Source: an uncultured Coriobacteriia bacterium (GTDB taxonomy: Bacteria > Actinomycetota > Coriobacteriia > Coriobacteriales > QAMH01). From it: DNA of 31,928 bases. A program made the position numbers and the translations under genes. The stretch spans positions 1 through 31,928 of the forward strand of contig CASDTD010000214.1 of assembly GCA_949283445.1 (NCBI GenBank), written 5' to 3'. The notes below the pieces were generated by a model. The model was not told the origin of the DNA. It did not search any database and saw only the letters and a program-made list of their open reading frames with translations. Positions 1 through 8,557 of the stretch are shown piece after piece; the stretch's first letter is position 1, and every line of letters starts with the position of its first letter.

Positions 1-706
1 TGCTGACAAGCCCGTTGAGCCCCAGCACGCCGGCCACCAAAACGGCCAGCGACATGATGGTGAGCACCAGCCACCTGCGCGAGGCACCGCCCACGAACAG
101 GATGACGAAACCGAAGATGAAGATGACGAGCGCCGTTCCCAAATCCTCGCGCACGAGCAGGACAAACGGGATGAGGATGAGCGCCAGCATCTTGAAGTAA
201 TCCCTGCCCCGGGTGATGCTGCCCTCGTATCTTGCCACGGCGGCAGACAGCATGACGATGGTAACGGGTTTTGCCAGCTCGGACGGCTGGAAAGAAAAGC
301 CGCCGATGCGAATCCACGACGTGGCGCCGTTGCTTTCCACGCCCAAGCCCGGAACCATGGGCAGCAGCATCAAGACGATGTCGAGCACGAGCAGCGGAAT
401 GACCAGCCGGCCGAATATGCGGTAGTCGAACACCCAGAACGCCGCGCAGGCGACGATACCCAGCGCAACGCCCAGCAGCTGGCGCGTGAAGCTGTAGTCG
501 GGGTCGGTGAGCGTGGCGACGTACACCGTGACGAGCCCCAGCGCGAGCAGGAGCACGACAGCAGCCAGCAGCCCGATGGGCACGGGGGAACCGTTGAACA
601 GCGAGAGCAGCCCCAGCGCCTTCCCACCGCCCTTCGACGGCGTATCCGGCGCTGTGCGGGCATGCACTTTGGGAGTTCTTCTGATGGGCAGACTCGGCAC
701 CCGCAT
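1..706 (-). CDS. rodA: RodA-type SEDS peptidoglycan polymerase (3' part missing)
   Basis: Integral membrane glycosyltransferase of the SEDS family (RodA/FtsW/SpoVE), which polymerises lipid II into glycan strands with a partner class B PBP. About 235 codons are present before the window edge; the C-terminal half lies outside. A cytoplasmic N-terminus of about 35 residues (VPSLPIRRTPKVHARTAPDT) precedes successive hydrophobic helices. The family signature is clear: ESNGATSWIRIGG then FSFQPSELAKP, and later REDLGTALVIF, the usual D-LGTA motif. The ATG overlaps the PBP2 stop in a TGATG arrangement, which implies translational coupling. RodA is preferred to FtsW because it directly follows PBP2 in an mre operon; sequence alone would not fully separate them. 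Confidence 0.93.
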   Translation of the reverse strand, partial: MRVPSLPIRRTPKVHARTAPDTPSKGGGKALGLLSLFNGSPVPIGLLAAVVLLLALGLVTVYVATLTDPDYSFTRQLLGVALGIVACAAFWVFDYRIFGRLVIPLLVLDIVLMLLPMVPGLGVESNGATSWIRIGGFSFQPSELAKPVTIVMLSAAVARYEGSITRGRDYFKMLALILIPFVLLVREDLGTALVIFIFGFVILFVGGASRRWLVLTIMSLAVLVAGVLGLNGLVS

Positions 707-2745
707 CACCTCTCGTTCGTACGCGAACCGGACACGAACCGGGTGTTCTTGCCGAACGCGGCGGCCAGCACCGAGCGTACGGCGGGAGCCGCGCACGTGG
801 CGCCCGAACCGCCTTCCTCGATGCAGCAGGCACACACGTATTCCGGGTCTTTCGTCGGGCCGTAGCCCACGTACCAGCCGTAGTTGTCCTTGCCGGCGAC
901 CTCGCCCGTACCCGTCTTTCCCGACGTGGCAACGCCCAGGCTGGAGAAAACCCCTTCCACCGAGCCGTCGGTGACCACGCCGCGCAACGCACTGCGCATG
1001 ATCTTGATGTTCTCTTCCGTGTACTGGGGCTTGACCACACTGCCCTGGAAGGACTTGCCGTCCACGACTTTCGTCTTGCCGTCACTTGCCAGCACCTTGG
1101 AAAGCAGCACCGGCTTGGGCACCGTGCCCGTCGCGATGCCGGCATAGCCGCAGGCAATCTGCAGCGGCGTGACGAGCAGGTCGCCCTGACCGATGATCAG
1201 GTTGGACATGTCACCGGGCAGCCAGGTCTGGCTTTCCGGTGCGTCGCGGTTGAACTCCTTTTTCCACTTGGGCGTGGGCACACGGCCTTCCGCCTCGCCG
1301 GAAAGCTCGATGCCGGTCTTGGAGCCGAAGCCCCAGCTCTTGAGATAATCCTGCAGGTTCGTACCCTCGTTGTCGGCCGTGTAAAACGATTTCGCAATCT
1401 CGTAGAAGACGACGTCGCAGCTTTCCACGACGCCCATATGGAAGCCGATCGTGCCATGGCCCGAAGTGTTCCAGCACTTCTGCGGCCAGTCCTTGCCGAA
1501 GCCCGTCCACGTGCCCTCGCAATCCCAGGTCTTCTTTCTCGAGGCATAGCCGTACTGCAAGCCCGCGAGCCCCGTGAAGCCCTTGAACGTAGACGCCGCC
1601 GGGTACAGGCCGGCGATGCAGCGGTTGGACAGCGGGTAGCCGGAATCGTCGTCGGTCATCTCCTCCCAGGTATCGGTGGAGATACCGCCGATGAACTGCA
1701 GCGGGTCGAACGTGGGCGCCGAAGCCATGGCGATGACCTCGCCCGTCTTGCAGTTCAGGCACACGATGGCGCCGGCCTTGGCGTTGTCATAACCTGTGGC
1801 ATGCGACACCTCGATAGCGCGCTCGAGAGCGCGTTCCGCCGCGCGTTGCACCTTGAGGTCGATAGTCAGGCAGACGTCGTTGCCCTGCACGGGGTTGATG
1901 GAGTCGACCGTGTTCACGACCTCGCCGGCCGCGTTGATCTCGACGCGTTTCACGCCGCGATCGCCCTGCAAGTACCCCTCGAAAGCTTGCTCGGCGCCGC
2001 TTTTCCCGACGACGTCGCCCGATTCATAGGTAATGCCCGCCCGCTGTTGCTTGAGCTCCTCTTCGGAAATCGTGCCCGTGTAACCGAGCACGTGCGCTGC
2101 CAGCGTGCCGTGCGGGTAGGTGCGCACGGTGCGGCTTTCGATGCTCACGCCGCGAAACGCCTGCGGGTGTTCCGAAATGTAGGCAACTTCCCGGTCGCCC
2201 ACGTCAAGCGATATGACGCGGTCAGCCTGCGCGCCCTCGGTCTCGGACTGCGCCAGCTGGTGCACCGTCTCACGTGGGATGCCCAAGACGGCGGACAGGC
2301 GGTCGAGCAGCGCGCTGTCGTCCTTCGACTCTGCGGAGACGAGCACCGCAAACGACGAGCGGTTGCCCACGAGCTCCCTGCCCTTGCGGTCGAGAATGCG
2401 CCCGCGCGGCGCGATGGTCGTGTATTCGGTGATGCGGTTGCTTTCCGCCTGGGCGGTGTACTGCGCACCGGAAATGACCTGCATGGACCACAGCTTCACG
2501 GCCAAAACGCCGATGGCGGCACCGGCAAGCCCGAAAAAGCCCAGGAAACGACGGCGCGTCGATACGGCGGATTCCCCGCCGGAGCCGTCGAGTGCCTCGG
2601 TACCCACCGGGCTGTTCTTGCTCGCTTTGCGCCCCAGCTTGAAACGGGAGGACTTCTTGCCACCCGAACGGGCGAGGACGACGATCAGGCAGATCGCCGC
2701 GATGAAGAGCAAGACGATAATCGCCGCGCTCACCGCTGCTGTCAT
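706..2745 (-). CDS. mrdA: Penicillin-binding protein 2, class B transpeptidase
   Basis: Cross-links side-wall peptidoglycan in complex with RodA. Of 679 residues, the pedestal domain begins near residue 84 (LWSMQVISGAQY, then APRGRILDRKG at 112-122) and the transpeptidase domain spans about 320-665. Active-site motifs are STFK (385-388, nucleophile S385), SCD (442-444, the SxN/SxD motif) and KTG (610-612). Two cysteines, C409 and C424, could form a disulfide. Unusually there are two hydrophobic N-terminal segments, about 3-25 and 67-90, separated by a basic stretch (KKSSRFKLGRK); the usual PBP2 has one. The start is supported by GGGAGG about 11 bases upstream. It follows mreD by 19 bases and overlaps rodA. 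Confidence 0.95.
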   Translation of the reverse strand: MTAAVSAAIIVLLFIAAICLIVVLARSGGKKSSRFKLGRKASKNSPVGTEALDGSGGESAVSTRRRFLGFFGLAGAAIGVLAVKLWSMQVISGAQYTAQAESNRITEYTTIAPRGRILDRKGRELVGNRSSFAVLVSAESKDDSALLDRLSAVLGIPRETVHQLAQSETEGAQADRVISLDVGDREVAYISEHPQAFRGVSIESRTVRTYPHGTLAAHVLGYTGTISEEELKQQRAGITYESGDVVGKSGAEQAFEGYLQGDRGVKRVEINAAGEVVNTVDSINPVQGNDVCLTIDLKVQRAAERALERAIEVSHATGYDNAKAGAIVCLNCKTGEVIAMASAPTFDPLQFIGGISTDTWEEMTDDDSGYPLSNRCIAGLYPAASTFKGFTGLAGLQYGYASRKKTWDCEGTWTGFGKDWPQKCWNTSGHGTIGFHMGVVESCDVVFYEIAKSFYTADNEGTNLQDYLKSWGFGSKTGIELSGEAEGRVPTPKWKKEFNRDAPESQTWLPGDMSNLIIGQGDLLVTPLQIACGYAGIATGTVPKPVLLSKVLASDGKTKVVDGKSFQGSVVKPQYTEENIKIMRSALRGVVTDGSVEGVFSSLGVATSGKTGTGEVAGKDNYGWYVGYGPTKDPEYVCACCIEEGGSGATCAAPAVRSVLAAAFGKNTRFVSGSRTNER

Positions 2746-2764
2746 AGTGCGGCAGGCCTCCCTT

Positions 2765-3328
2765 CTATTTCAGACGAGATGTGAACTTGGGCATCTTCGC
2801 GCTCGAGCCGTAGCCCTGCCCAAGACGGCTGGGCATAGACGGAGAATCGTCGGCGAGCACGAGCCGAATCGTGACCAGCGCGATGCAGGCGAACACCGCC
2901 GAGTACAGGGCACTCGGCAACGCATGCGTCACCATGGTCACCAGCACGCCGTTGCCCTCGGCGCTAGTCAGCACATTGGCAAAGCCGTAGCCAATTTCCA
3001 CGACAAACGAAGAGACGACGGCAATGATGCACGAGAGAAGCGCACCCGGCGCGCCGACCCCCGACGAGAGCAAGCCGACGACAAGTGCCACGATGGTGAA
3101 CACGAGCGCCATGCACCCCACCGTGCCGTTGCCCGCGAAATCTTCGAACAAGCCGCAGGCAAAGCCCGCGACGCTTCCCGCCCCCGCCCCCGAGCGCATG
3201 GAGACGAGCAAGACGGGAATCAGCAGAAAATTGGGCGAACAGCCCGCAATGGAGATGGCGGGCGAAACCGCCACCTGCAGCAAAGCGCACACCACGAAGG
3301 TAATCAAGTAGACAATCGGTTTACTCAT
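2765..3328 (-). CDS. mreD: Rod shape-determining protein MreD
   Basis: Small polytopic membrane protein of the elongasome that works with MreC. The open frame extends further upstream, but the ATG giving MSKPIVYLITFVVCALLQVA is chosen because it starts directly at the first membrane helix, overlaps the mreC stop by eight bases, and gives a family-typical 187 residues. Everything upstream is basic, out-of-frame mreC sequence. About five to six hydrophobic helices are visible, with a charged C-terminal tail (SRLGQGYGSSAKMPKFTSRLK). MreD is poorly conserved; identity rests on length, helix pattern and position between mreC and PBP2. Confidence 0.9.
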   Translation of the reverse strand: MSKPIVYLITFVVCALLQVAVSPAISIAGCSPNFLLIPVLLVSMRSGAGAGSVAGFACGLFEDFAGNGTVGCMALVFTIVALVVGLLSSGVGAPGALLSCIIAVVSSFVVEIGYGFANVLTSAEGNGVLVTMVTHALPSALYSAVFACIALVTIRLVLADDSPSMPSRLGQGYGSSAKMPKFTSRLK

Positions 3329-4442
3329 CAGAGCCTCCCGAAGTGGTATCTCCCGATGCGCCGCTGTCTGACGCGGCGCCAGCATCCTGCCCTCGCGTCG
3401 TGTTCGCCGACGTAGGTTGCTGGCCCGATGCGTCGCCCGTGCCGCCGGTGCCGCTTTCGCCGTTCGTGCCCGCTGCACCTGCATCGCCCGCCGTGCCCGC
3501 GTCGCCCGCTGCGGAAGCGCCCGCTGCCGGGACGTCAAGCTCCGGCGAAGAGGCGGCGTTCGTGATCTGGTCTATGAGCTCTTCGTTCAGAAGGCTTTGC
3601 GTGGTCGACTCGTTGCCGGTGAGCACCATGACTTCCAAGCAATCGTCGATGCTGTAGATGGGCTCGACGGTGATGCGGTAATACAGACGCGACGAGTCGG
3701 TTTCGACGTTGCTCACCGACCCTATGATAAGGCCACGCGGGTATGCGCCGCCCTGCCCCGAGGTGATGACGATGTCGCCCTCTCCCACCGTGGTGTCGAC
3801 GGAAACGTACTCGAGCGTGAGCGTGCCGTCATACGCGCCTTTCACGATGCCGCGCGCGTGCGAGTTCTGGATCATGGCCGCCGTCGAGGCATCGGCATCG
3901 TTCACGAGACGCACGACGCTCGTCGTCGCCGTGACCGATTCAACCTGGCCGTATAGGCCGCAGGAGCTCACGACACCCTGCCCCACCTTGATGCCGTCGT
4001 TGGAGCCCTTGTTGATGGTCGCCGTGCGGTCCCAGCCCGTCGTGATGTCGGTTACCTGGGCGCTCACGGACTCGAGCCCGTAGGTGTCGGACATCGTGAT
4101 GAGCGCGGTCAGGCGCTGGTCTTGCTGACGGTATTCCTCAAGCTCGGCCACGAGCGTGCGCAGCTGCTCGTTTTCCTGCCTGAGCTGCTCGAGCTCTTCG
4201 TCTTTGCCCACGCCCGCCAAACGGTCGAACGGCGTGGAGAGCACCGAGCATGCCGACTCGATGGGCTTGGTAACCGTCTGGACGCCGCCGCGCACGAGCG
4301 AGAACACGCCGCCGCCGTCCATGCGCACGCACAGCGTAATCAGCGCGACGGAAAGCACGATCAGGACAAGCGAGACCCACCAGGCAGACCCGCCGCTGGG
4401 CCGTTTGTTTTGATTCTGGCCGCCAAACAAAAGTGCTGGCAT
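3321..4442 (-). CDS. mreC: Rod shape-determining protein MreC
   Basis: Bitopic protein that links cytoplasmic MreB with the extracellular PBP2. It has one membrane helix (about 22-41, WWVSLVLIVLSVALITLCV), a coiled coil (about 80-112, rich in Glu/Gln/Leu) and the beta-barrel MreC core (about 120-280; TGWDRTATINKGSNDGIKVG is the typical dimer-region motif). The last roughly 70 residues form a low-complexity Ala/Gly/Ser/Thr tail with repeated GDAG/AAG units, probably disordered and extracellular; the ordinary family ends before this. The start lies six bases after mreB. Total length is 373 residues, long because of the tail. Confidence 0.95.
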   Translation of the reverse strand: MPALLFGGQNQNKRPSGGSAWWVSLVLIVLSVALITLCVRMDGGGVFSLVRGGVQTVTKPIESACSVLSTPFDRLAGVGKDEELEQLRQENEQLRTLVAELEEYRQQDQRLTALITMSDTYGLESVSAQVTDITTGWDRTATINKGSNDGIKVGQGVVSSCGLYGQVESVTATTSVVRLVNDADASTAAMIQNSHARGIVKGAYDGTLTLEYVSVDTTVGEGDIVITSGQGGAYPRGLIIGSVSNVETDSSRLYYRITVEPIYSIDDCLEVMVLTGNESTTQSLLNEELIDQITNAASSPELDVPAAGASAAGDAGTAGDAGAAGTNGESGTGGTGDASGQQPTSANTTRGQDAGAASDSGASGDTTSGGSDE

Positions 4443-4448
4443 CAGGCA

Positions 4449-5492
4449 TTACCTCTGTTGCATATACGGTTGCGATAAGAAGTCCGGCGATTCGAGCACG
4501 GCGGCGCAGCCCTCGACGACGTTGATGAGCGCCGTCTCGGAAACGTGGACGGGCACGCCGATCTCATTGCGCAGGCGCTCGTCCAGACCGCGCAGCAAAC
4601 CGCCGCCGCCCGTGAGCGTGATGCCGTATTCCATGAGGTCGCTCGCCAGGTCGGGGGGCGTCTCGTCCAGCGTGTCCTTGACCGCCTGGATCATCTTGGC
4701 GACGGGCTCTTCGAGCGCCTCGCGCACATCCTCGCTTTCGATACGGACCGTGCGGGGCAAGCCGGAGAGCAGGTCGCGCCCGCGCACCTCGACATCGACT
4801 TCCTCGACCAACGGGGCCGCAGAGCCGATGGTAATCTTGATTTCCTCTGCCGTGCGCTCGCCGATGGCGAGGTTGTAATGGTTCTTGGCATACGCGACGA
4901 CCGCAGAGTCGAACGCGTCACCGGCGATGCGGATGGACGTCGCCTTGACGATACCGCCCATGCTGATGACGGCGACTTCCGTCGTGCCACCGCCGATGTC
5001 GACGACCATCGAGCCGGTCGGGCTGTCGACGGGAAGCCCCGCGCCAATGGAGGCGGCCATGGGCTCTTCGATGAGAAACGCCTGACGGGCACCCGCCGTG
5101 ATGGTGGCCTCGAACACGGCACGCTTTTCAACGGACGTGACGCCGCTGGGAACGCACACGACAACGCGTGGCTTGGGGTGCCATGGGGCGCGTTTGCCAC
5201 CCTGCGCCTTGTTGATGAAGTAACGCAGCATCGCTTCGGTGACATCGAAGTCGGCAATGACGCCGTCTTTGAGCGGACGCATGGCGACGATGCTGCCCGG
5301 CGTGCGGCCGAGCATTTCCTTTGCTGCTGCACCGACAGCCAAAACGCGCTGGTCTTGTTTTTCGATGGCGACGACGGACGGCTCGTTGATGACAATGCCC
5401 TGGCCCTTCACCGACACGAGCGTGTTGGCGGTGCCAAGGTCGATTGCCATGTCGCTTCCGAAGTTGCCGAAAAGTCTGTCTGTCAGCGACAT
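4449..5492 (-). CDS. mreB: Rod shape-determining protein MreB (actin homologue)
   Basis: ATP-dependent actin-like filament protein that guides the elongasome beneath the membrane. The 347 residues match the family length. Visible motifs are the N-terminal membrane-binding stretch (MSLTDRLFGNFG), phosphate-1 (DMAIDLGTANTLV, about 14-26), phosphate-2 (VVDIGGGTTEVAV), the EEPMAA segment, and the adenosine loop (LTGGGGLLRGLDERL, near 290-305). The start is supported by AGGAG about five bases upstream. It is the first gene of the mreBCD-mrdA-rodA unit, preceded by an intergenic region with a likely terminator for ndk and a perfect DnaA-box sequence. Confidence 0.97.
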   Translation of the reverse strand: MSLTDRLFGNFGSDMAIDLGTANTLVSVKGQGIVINEPSVVAIEKQDQRVLAVGAAAKEMLGRTPGSIVAMRPLKDGVIADFDVTEAMLRYFINKAQGGKRAPWHPKPRVVVCVPSGVTSVEKRAVFEATITAGARQAFLIEEPMAASIGAGLPVDSPTGSMVVDIGGGTTEVAVISMGGIVKATSIRIAGDAFDSAVVAYAKNHYNLAIGERTAEEIKITIGSAAPLVEEVDVEVRGRDLLSGLPRTVRIESEDVREALEEPVAKMIQAVKDTLDETPPDLASDLMEYGITLTGGGGLLRGLDERLRNEIGVPVHVSETALINVVEGCAAVLESPDFLSQPYMQQR

Positions 5493-5549
5493 AGTCGCTC
5501 CTAACCCTCTACTGCGTTTGAAATGCGGTCTAAGAATTCATTATGCAAC

Positions 5550-5589
5550 AAAAAGTCGTGGTCGAGTAGTGTAGCACCGCTCGACCACG
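5550..5589 (-). terminator. Probable intrinsic terminator between ndk and mreB
   Basis: A perfect 10-base inverted repeat, CGTGGTCGAG (5557-5566) and CTCGACCACG (5580-5589), has a 13-base loop. Read on the minus strand it is followed by ACTTTTTGTTG, a short U-tract. It would stop ndk transcripts before mreB. A TTGACA hexamer on the minus strand at 5595-5600 could be the -35 of an mreB promoter, but I see no good -10 at the right distance. In that case the hairpin would sit close to the transcription start instead. Confidence 0.6.
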
Positions 5590-5608
5590 CAACTTGTCAA
5601 TGACTTGT

Positions 5609-5617
5609 TTATCCACA
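5609..5617 (+). promoter_or_regulatory. Perfect DnaA-box sequence upstream of mreB
   Basis: TTATCCACA is identical to the consensus DnaA box. It lies in the 166-base gap between ndk and mreB, upstream of the mreB start. I saw only this one box, so it is not an origin. It could be a DnaA regulatory site or a chance match; at this base composition I estimate roughly a one-in-ten expectation for one such 9-mer in the window. Confidence 0.4.
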
Positions 5618-5658
5618 CAACCGCTAAAACTGCCGGCGCGTTTGCACAAGAGAGCTTC

Positions 5659-6063
5659 TTAGCCGAAGAACACGCCAATCTCGCGCTCGGCGGAGGCAAC
5701 GGAATCGCTGCCGTGGATGACGTTTTCGTCCATGGTCAGGCCGAAGTCGCCGCGGATGGTGCCGGGGGCGGCGTCCGCCGGGTTGGTAACGCCCATGAGC
5801 TTGCGGACGGTAGCCACGGCGTTTTCGCCGGAGACGACCATCTTCACGACCGGACCGGAGGTGATGTAGGAGATGAGGCCCTCGTAGAACGGCTTGCCCT
5901 CGTGCTCGGCGTAGTTGGCCTTGGCCTGCTCGTCGGTGACCATGCCCAGCTCCATGCGCTCGATGGTCAGGCCGACACGCTCGAAACGGTTGACGATTTC
6001 GCCGATGTGGCCATTGCGCACACCGTCGGGCTTGATCATCGTGTAGGTCTTCTCAATGCTCAT
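5659..6063 (-). CDS. ndk: Nucleoside diphosphate kinase
   Basis: Transfers the gamma-phosphate of ATP to NDPs through a phosphohistidine, maintaining cytoplasmic NTP pools. The 134 residues are typical. The N-terminal TYTMIKPDGV motif, the substrate-loop region (GPVVKMVVSGENAV) and the catalytic ENVIHGSDS motif (H117) are all present, as is the C-terminal REIGVFF. The start is supported by AAAGGAA about seven bases upstream. It lies 66 bases downstream of the TPR gene on the same strand, and a probable terminator follows it. Confidence 0.97.
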   Translation of the reverse strand: MSIEKTYTMIKPDGVRNGHIGEIVNRFERVGLTIERMELGMVTDEQAKANYAEHEGKPFYEGLISYITSGPVVKMVVSGENAVATVRKLMGVTNPADAAPGTIRGDFGLTMDENVIHGSDSVASAEREIGVFFG

Positions 6064-6129
6064 CTAGGTTCCTTTCCGTTTTATTCTGACTGCATCACGC
6101 CAGCCCTGCCAGCGCGACGCGAAATCCCG

Positions 6130-7803
6130 TTACTGCTGGCTGGGGAAGTACAGCTCCACGTACTCTATCGCCCAGCTGATATTGTGCCTGCTCATCACGA
6201 GCTCGTAATCGATCTGCCCGCCTTCGGCCAACGTGCCTTTCACGTAGACGATGGACTGTCCCATGCTGCGCTGCACGGCCTCGACGTTGTAGGAGGTCAG
6301 GTTCGAAAGCGATGCCATCTGGGACTCGCGCGTCGCCTCATCGACGTCGCTTGCCCAGTACTGCGAGGTATCGGCATCGTTTTGCACGGCGGCGAAGAAG
6401 TCGTCGGCCACGTCCTCTTGCAAGGGGTACCCATAGCCCAACACGTAGGCGGCGCAGGCGGCGCCGGCCACCAGAATGCACAAGATGACGAAGACGATGG
6501 CGACTTTCAGCCCCACGCCCCGTGCGCGCCGCGCCTTGCGGCGGTTTTCCTTGGCGTTGATCGCAATCTGCTGTTCGGTGATATCGAAAAACTCAGTATT
6601 TTCCGGGGAGGGCATGTGCGTGTCGGTGACCTCGAAGTCGACCGGCTGCGCGGCAGCCGCGCTGACATACCCCTCGTATTCCGGTTCATCGTACGTCGCG
6701 GGCAACTGGTTTGCGTCGTCTTCGGGCACGTCGACCGGTTCCATCATCTCGGTCTTGGCAGATTGCAAGGCAGCTTCGTCTGCCTCGGCATCCTGCTCCT
6801 CGGGCTCGTCGTCGAGCTCGTAGGGCTCCCCTTCGCCGGCATCTTCGAAGCTGTCAACGCTTTCTTCGACCGGCCCTTCTTCAGCGACCTGCACCGGCTC
6901 CATCGCCTGCGTCTGCGGCGCGAACGGATCGAAGCCCGGCTCTCCGTACACAGGCAGATGCCCGCTTTGCGACGGCTCCATTTCGGATGCCGTCTGCAGA
7001 TCTGCGGGCTCTTCCGGCTTTTCGTCATGGGCGATCATCGCCACGTTGGGAATGAAGCCCGTGTCCAAAATGCCGGGCATCTTGGCATCGAGCCGGTCTT
7101 TCAAGGTCACGGCGAGGTCGTAGTCATGCTGCGCCATCGCCGAAAGCTCGAAGTCGGGAAACGCGCAGGCCTGCTCGAACGCGTCGATGGCCTTCTGCAC
7201 GCGGCCTTCCGCCATATAGGCCTGCCCCAAGTTGGCATAGGTCTTCGCCGACGTCGCGTCGTCCAAGTCGAACTCGAGCGCCGTTTCGTACGACGTAATG
7301 GCGTCGTCAGTGCGCCCCAGCTCCATGAAGCAGACGCCCAGGTTCACGAGCGCCTTAGCCGGGGCGGGGTTGGTCGGGTCGAGCGCCGCCTCACGGTACG
7401 CTGCGCCGGCCTCGGTCATGTTGCCGAGCTTGAGCTGAGCTGCGCCGATACCGGAATACGCCTTGTAGGGCGTCGTGTAGATGGGGTAGTCAAGCGCGTG
7501 CGTGAACGCGCTGAGTGCCTCGTTATAGTCTTTGGTGCCCAAAAGCGCCGTGCCCAGGTTCACGTACAGCGAAGGCTTGCGCTTTTCCGGGCTGCTTGCC
7601 AGCGCCTTGGTGTAGAACGCGGCGGCTGCATAGGAATCGCCGCTTTTGACATAGCAGTTGCCAATGAGGTGGTAGAACTTGCTCAGGTCGGAAGGCGCCA
7701 GACCCGAGGTGTCTCGGGCGCATACCGTGAAGCCCTCGAGCGCGGCTTTGTAATCGCCGCGCGCATACGCTTCTTGGGCTTCCCTGAATACCGCAACGTT
7801 CAT
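6130..7803 (-). CDS. Membrane-anchored TPR protein with acidic linker
   Basis: No named family recognised. The N-terminal 240 residues are tandem tetratricopeptide repeats (for example YHLIGNCYVKSGDSYAAAAF, VNLGVCFMELGRTDDAITSY and ANLGQAYMAEGRVQKAIDAF), a protein-interaction scaffold. Residues about 260-415 form an acidic, low-complexity linker rich in Glu/Asp/Pro. A basic cluster (KENRRKARRARG, 418-429) precedes one membrane helix (about 432-455), leaving a roughly 100-residue C-terminal domain that by the positive-inside rule faces outward. It probably presents a cytoplasmic TPR platform and an external sensor or binding domain. It sits between ndk and a cyclophilin on the same strand. Function unknown; the reading frame is secure. 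Confidence 0.85.
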   Translation of the reverse strand: MNVAVFREAQEAYARGDYKAALEGFTVCARDTSGLAPSDLSKFYHLIGNCYVKSGDSYAAAAFYTKALASSPEKRKPSLYVNLGTALLGTKDYNEALSAFTHALDYPIYTTPYKAYSGIGAAQLKLGNMTEAGAAYREAALDPTNPAPAKALVNLGVCFMELGRTDDAITSYETALEFDLDDATSAKTYANLGQAYMAEGRVQKAIDAFEQACAFPDFELSAMAQHDYDLAVTLKDRLDAKMPGILDTGFIPNVAMIAHDEKPEEPADLQTASEMEPSQSGHLPVYGEPGFDPFAPQTQAMEPVQVAEEGPVEESVDSFEDAGEGEPYELDDEPEEQDAEADEAALQSAKTEMMEPVDVPEDDANQLPATYDEPEYEGYVSAAAAQPVDFEVTDTHMPSPENTEFFDITEQQIAINAKENRRKARRARGVGLKVAIVFVILCILVAGAACAAYVLGYGYPLQEDVADDFFAAVQNDADTSQYWASDVDEATRESQMASLSNLTSYNVEAVQRSMGQSIVYVKGTLAEGGQIDYELVMSRHNISWAIEYVELYFPSQQ

Positions 7804-7881
7804 TTTGCACGTTCCCCTATCAGTGACCGATGTGTTTCGTTATCGCTTCGTTTTCACAGCCGCACACGCCTGCGTCGCGCG

Positions 7882-8415
7882 CTATTCGTTGGCACCTTCG
7901 ATGGTGATGCTCTCGATGACGCTGCCAGCGCGGAGCCTGGCGATCACGTCGAGGCCCTCGAGGGTATCGCCGAACACCGTATAGTCGGTATCCAAGCACG
8001 GCTGGGGGCCCAGGCAGAAATAGAACTGGCTGCCTGCGGAATCGGGCATGGAGCTGCGCGCCATGGCCAGCGTGCCGTCCTTGTGCTCGTTATGCGGGTT
8101 GGTGCGCCACTCGCCCTTGATGGAGTAGCCCGGACCGCCCGTGCCCGGACGCCCGGCGGGGCTGGACTTGCCGGCGGCGACGTCTTCCGGCGTCATGTCG
8201 CGCGTGTTGGGGCAGCCGCCCTGGATGACGAAACCGGGGACGTAGCGATGGAACTTCAACCCATCGTAGAAGCCCTTCTGAGCCAGCTCGACGAAGTTGC
8301 CGACGTGAATCGGGGCATCCTGGCCGTGCAGCTGCACGCGGATGGTGCCCTCGCTGGTGACGATGACCGCGACCTCGTTGCCGTTCGGCTGGTATTCGGG
8401 CGTGTAGAGTGCCAT
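7882..8415 (-). CDS. Cyclophilin-type peptidyl-prolyl cis-trans isomerase
   Basis: Catalyses proline isomerisation during protein folding. The frame is open further upstream, but the ATG at 8415 has GGAGG seven bases before it, and the upstream residues (Cys- and Arg-rich) resemble no isomerase. The result is 177 residues. Visible cyclophilin features include VGNFVELAQKGFYDGLKFHRYVPGFVIQGG, containing the catalytic FHR, then a GTGGPGY loop, AMARSSMPDSAGSQFYFCLG and the YTVFGDTLEGLDV motif. No signal peptide or membrane helix is seen, so it is probably cytoplasmic. The gene is followed by the TPR gene 78 bases away. Confidence 0.95.
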   Translation of the reverse strand: MALYTPEYQPNGNEVAVIVTSEGTIRVQLHGQDAPIHVGNFVELAQKGFYDGLKFHRYVPGFVIQGGCPNTRDMTPEDVAAGKSSPAGRPGTGGPGYSIKGEWRTNPHNEHKDGTLAMARSSMPDSAGSQFYFCLGPQPCLDTDYTVFGDTLEGLDVIARLRAGSVIESITIEGANE

Positions 8416-8557
8416 TTCGAAACCTCCATAGTGTGCGCAGCAGTCAAGGCCTTGCCGCCTTCGCGTACGCAATTGCAGACAATAACTAACCAATTCTACC
8501 AATAGATGCAGCTGAGCGCACATTTCCCCACAAAAAGCAGAAGATGGCAGGGGCATC

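Noticed and set aside
1438..2784. Long plus-strand open frame (448 codons) opposite PBP2
   Set aside because: It is rich in Arg/Ala/His/Gly, matches no family, and lies antisense to an unambiguous PBP2 with all catalytic motifs. High GC produces such antisense frames.
5605..8505. 966-codon plus-strand frame opposite ndk, the TPR gene and the cyclophilin
   Set aside because: It spans three recognised minus-strand genes and their gaps. Composition is antisense-like, and no domain or ribosome-binding site supports it.
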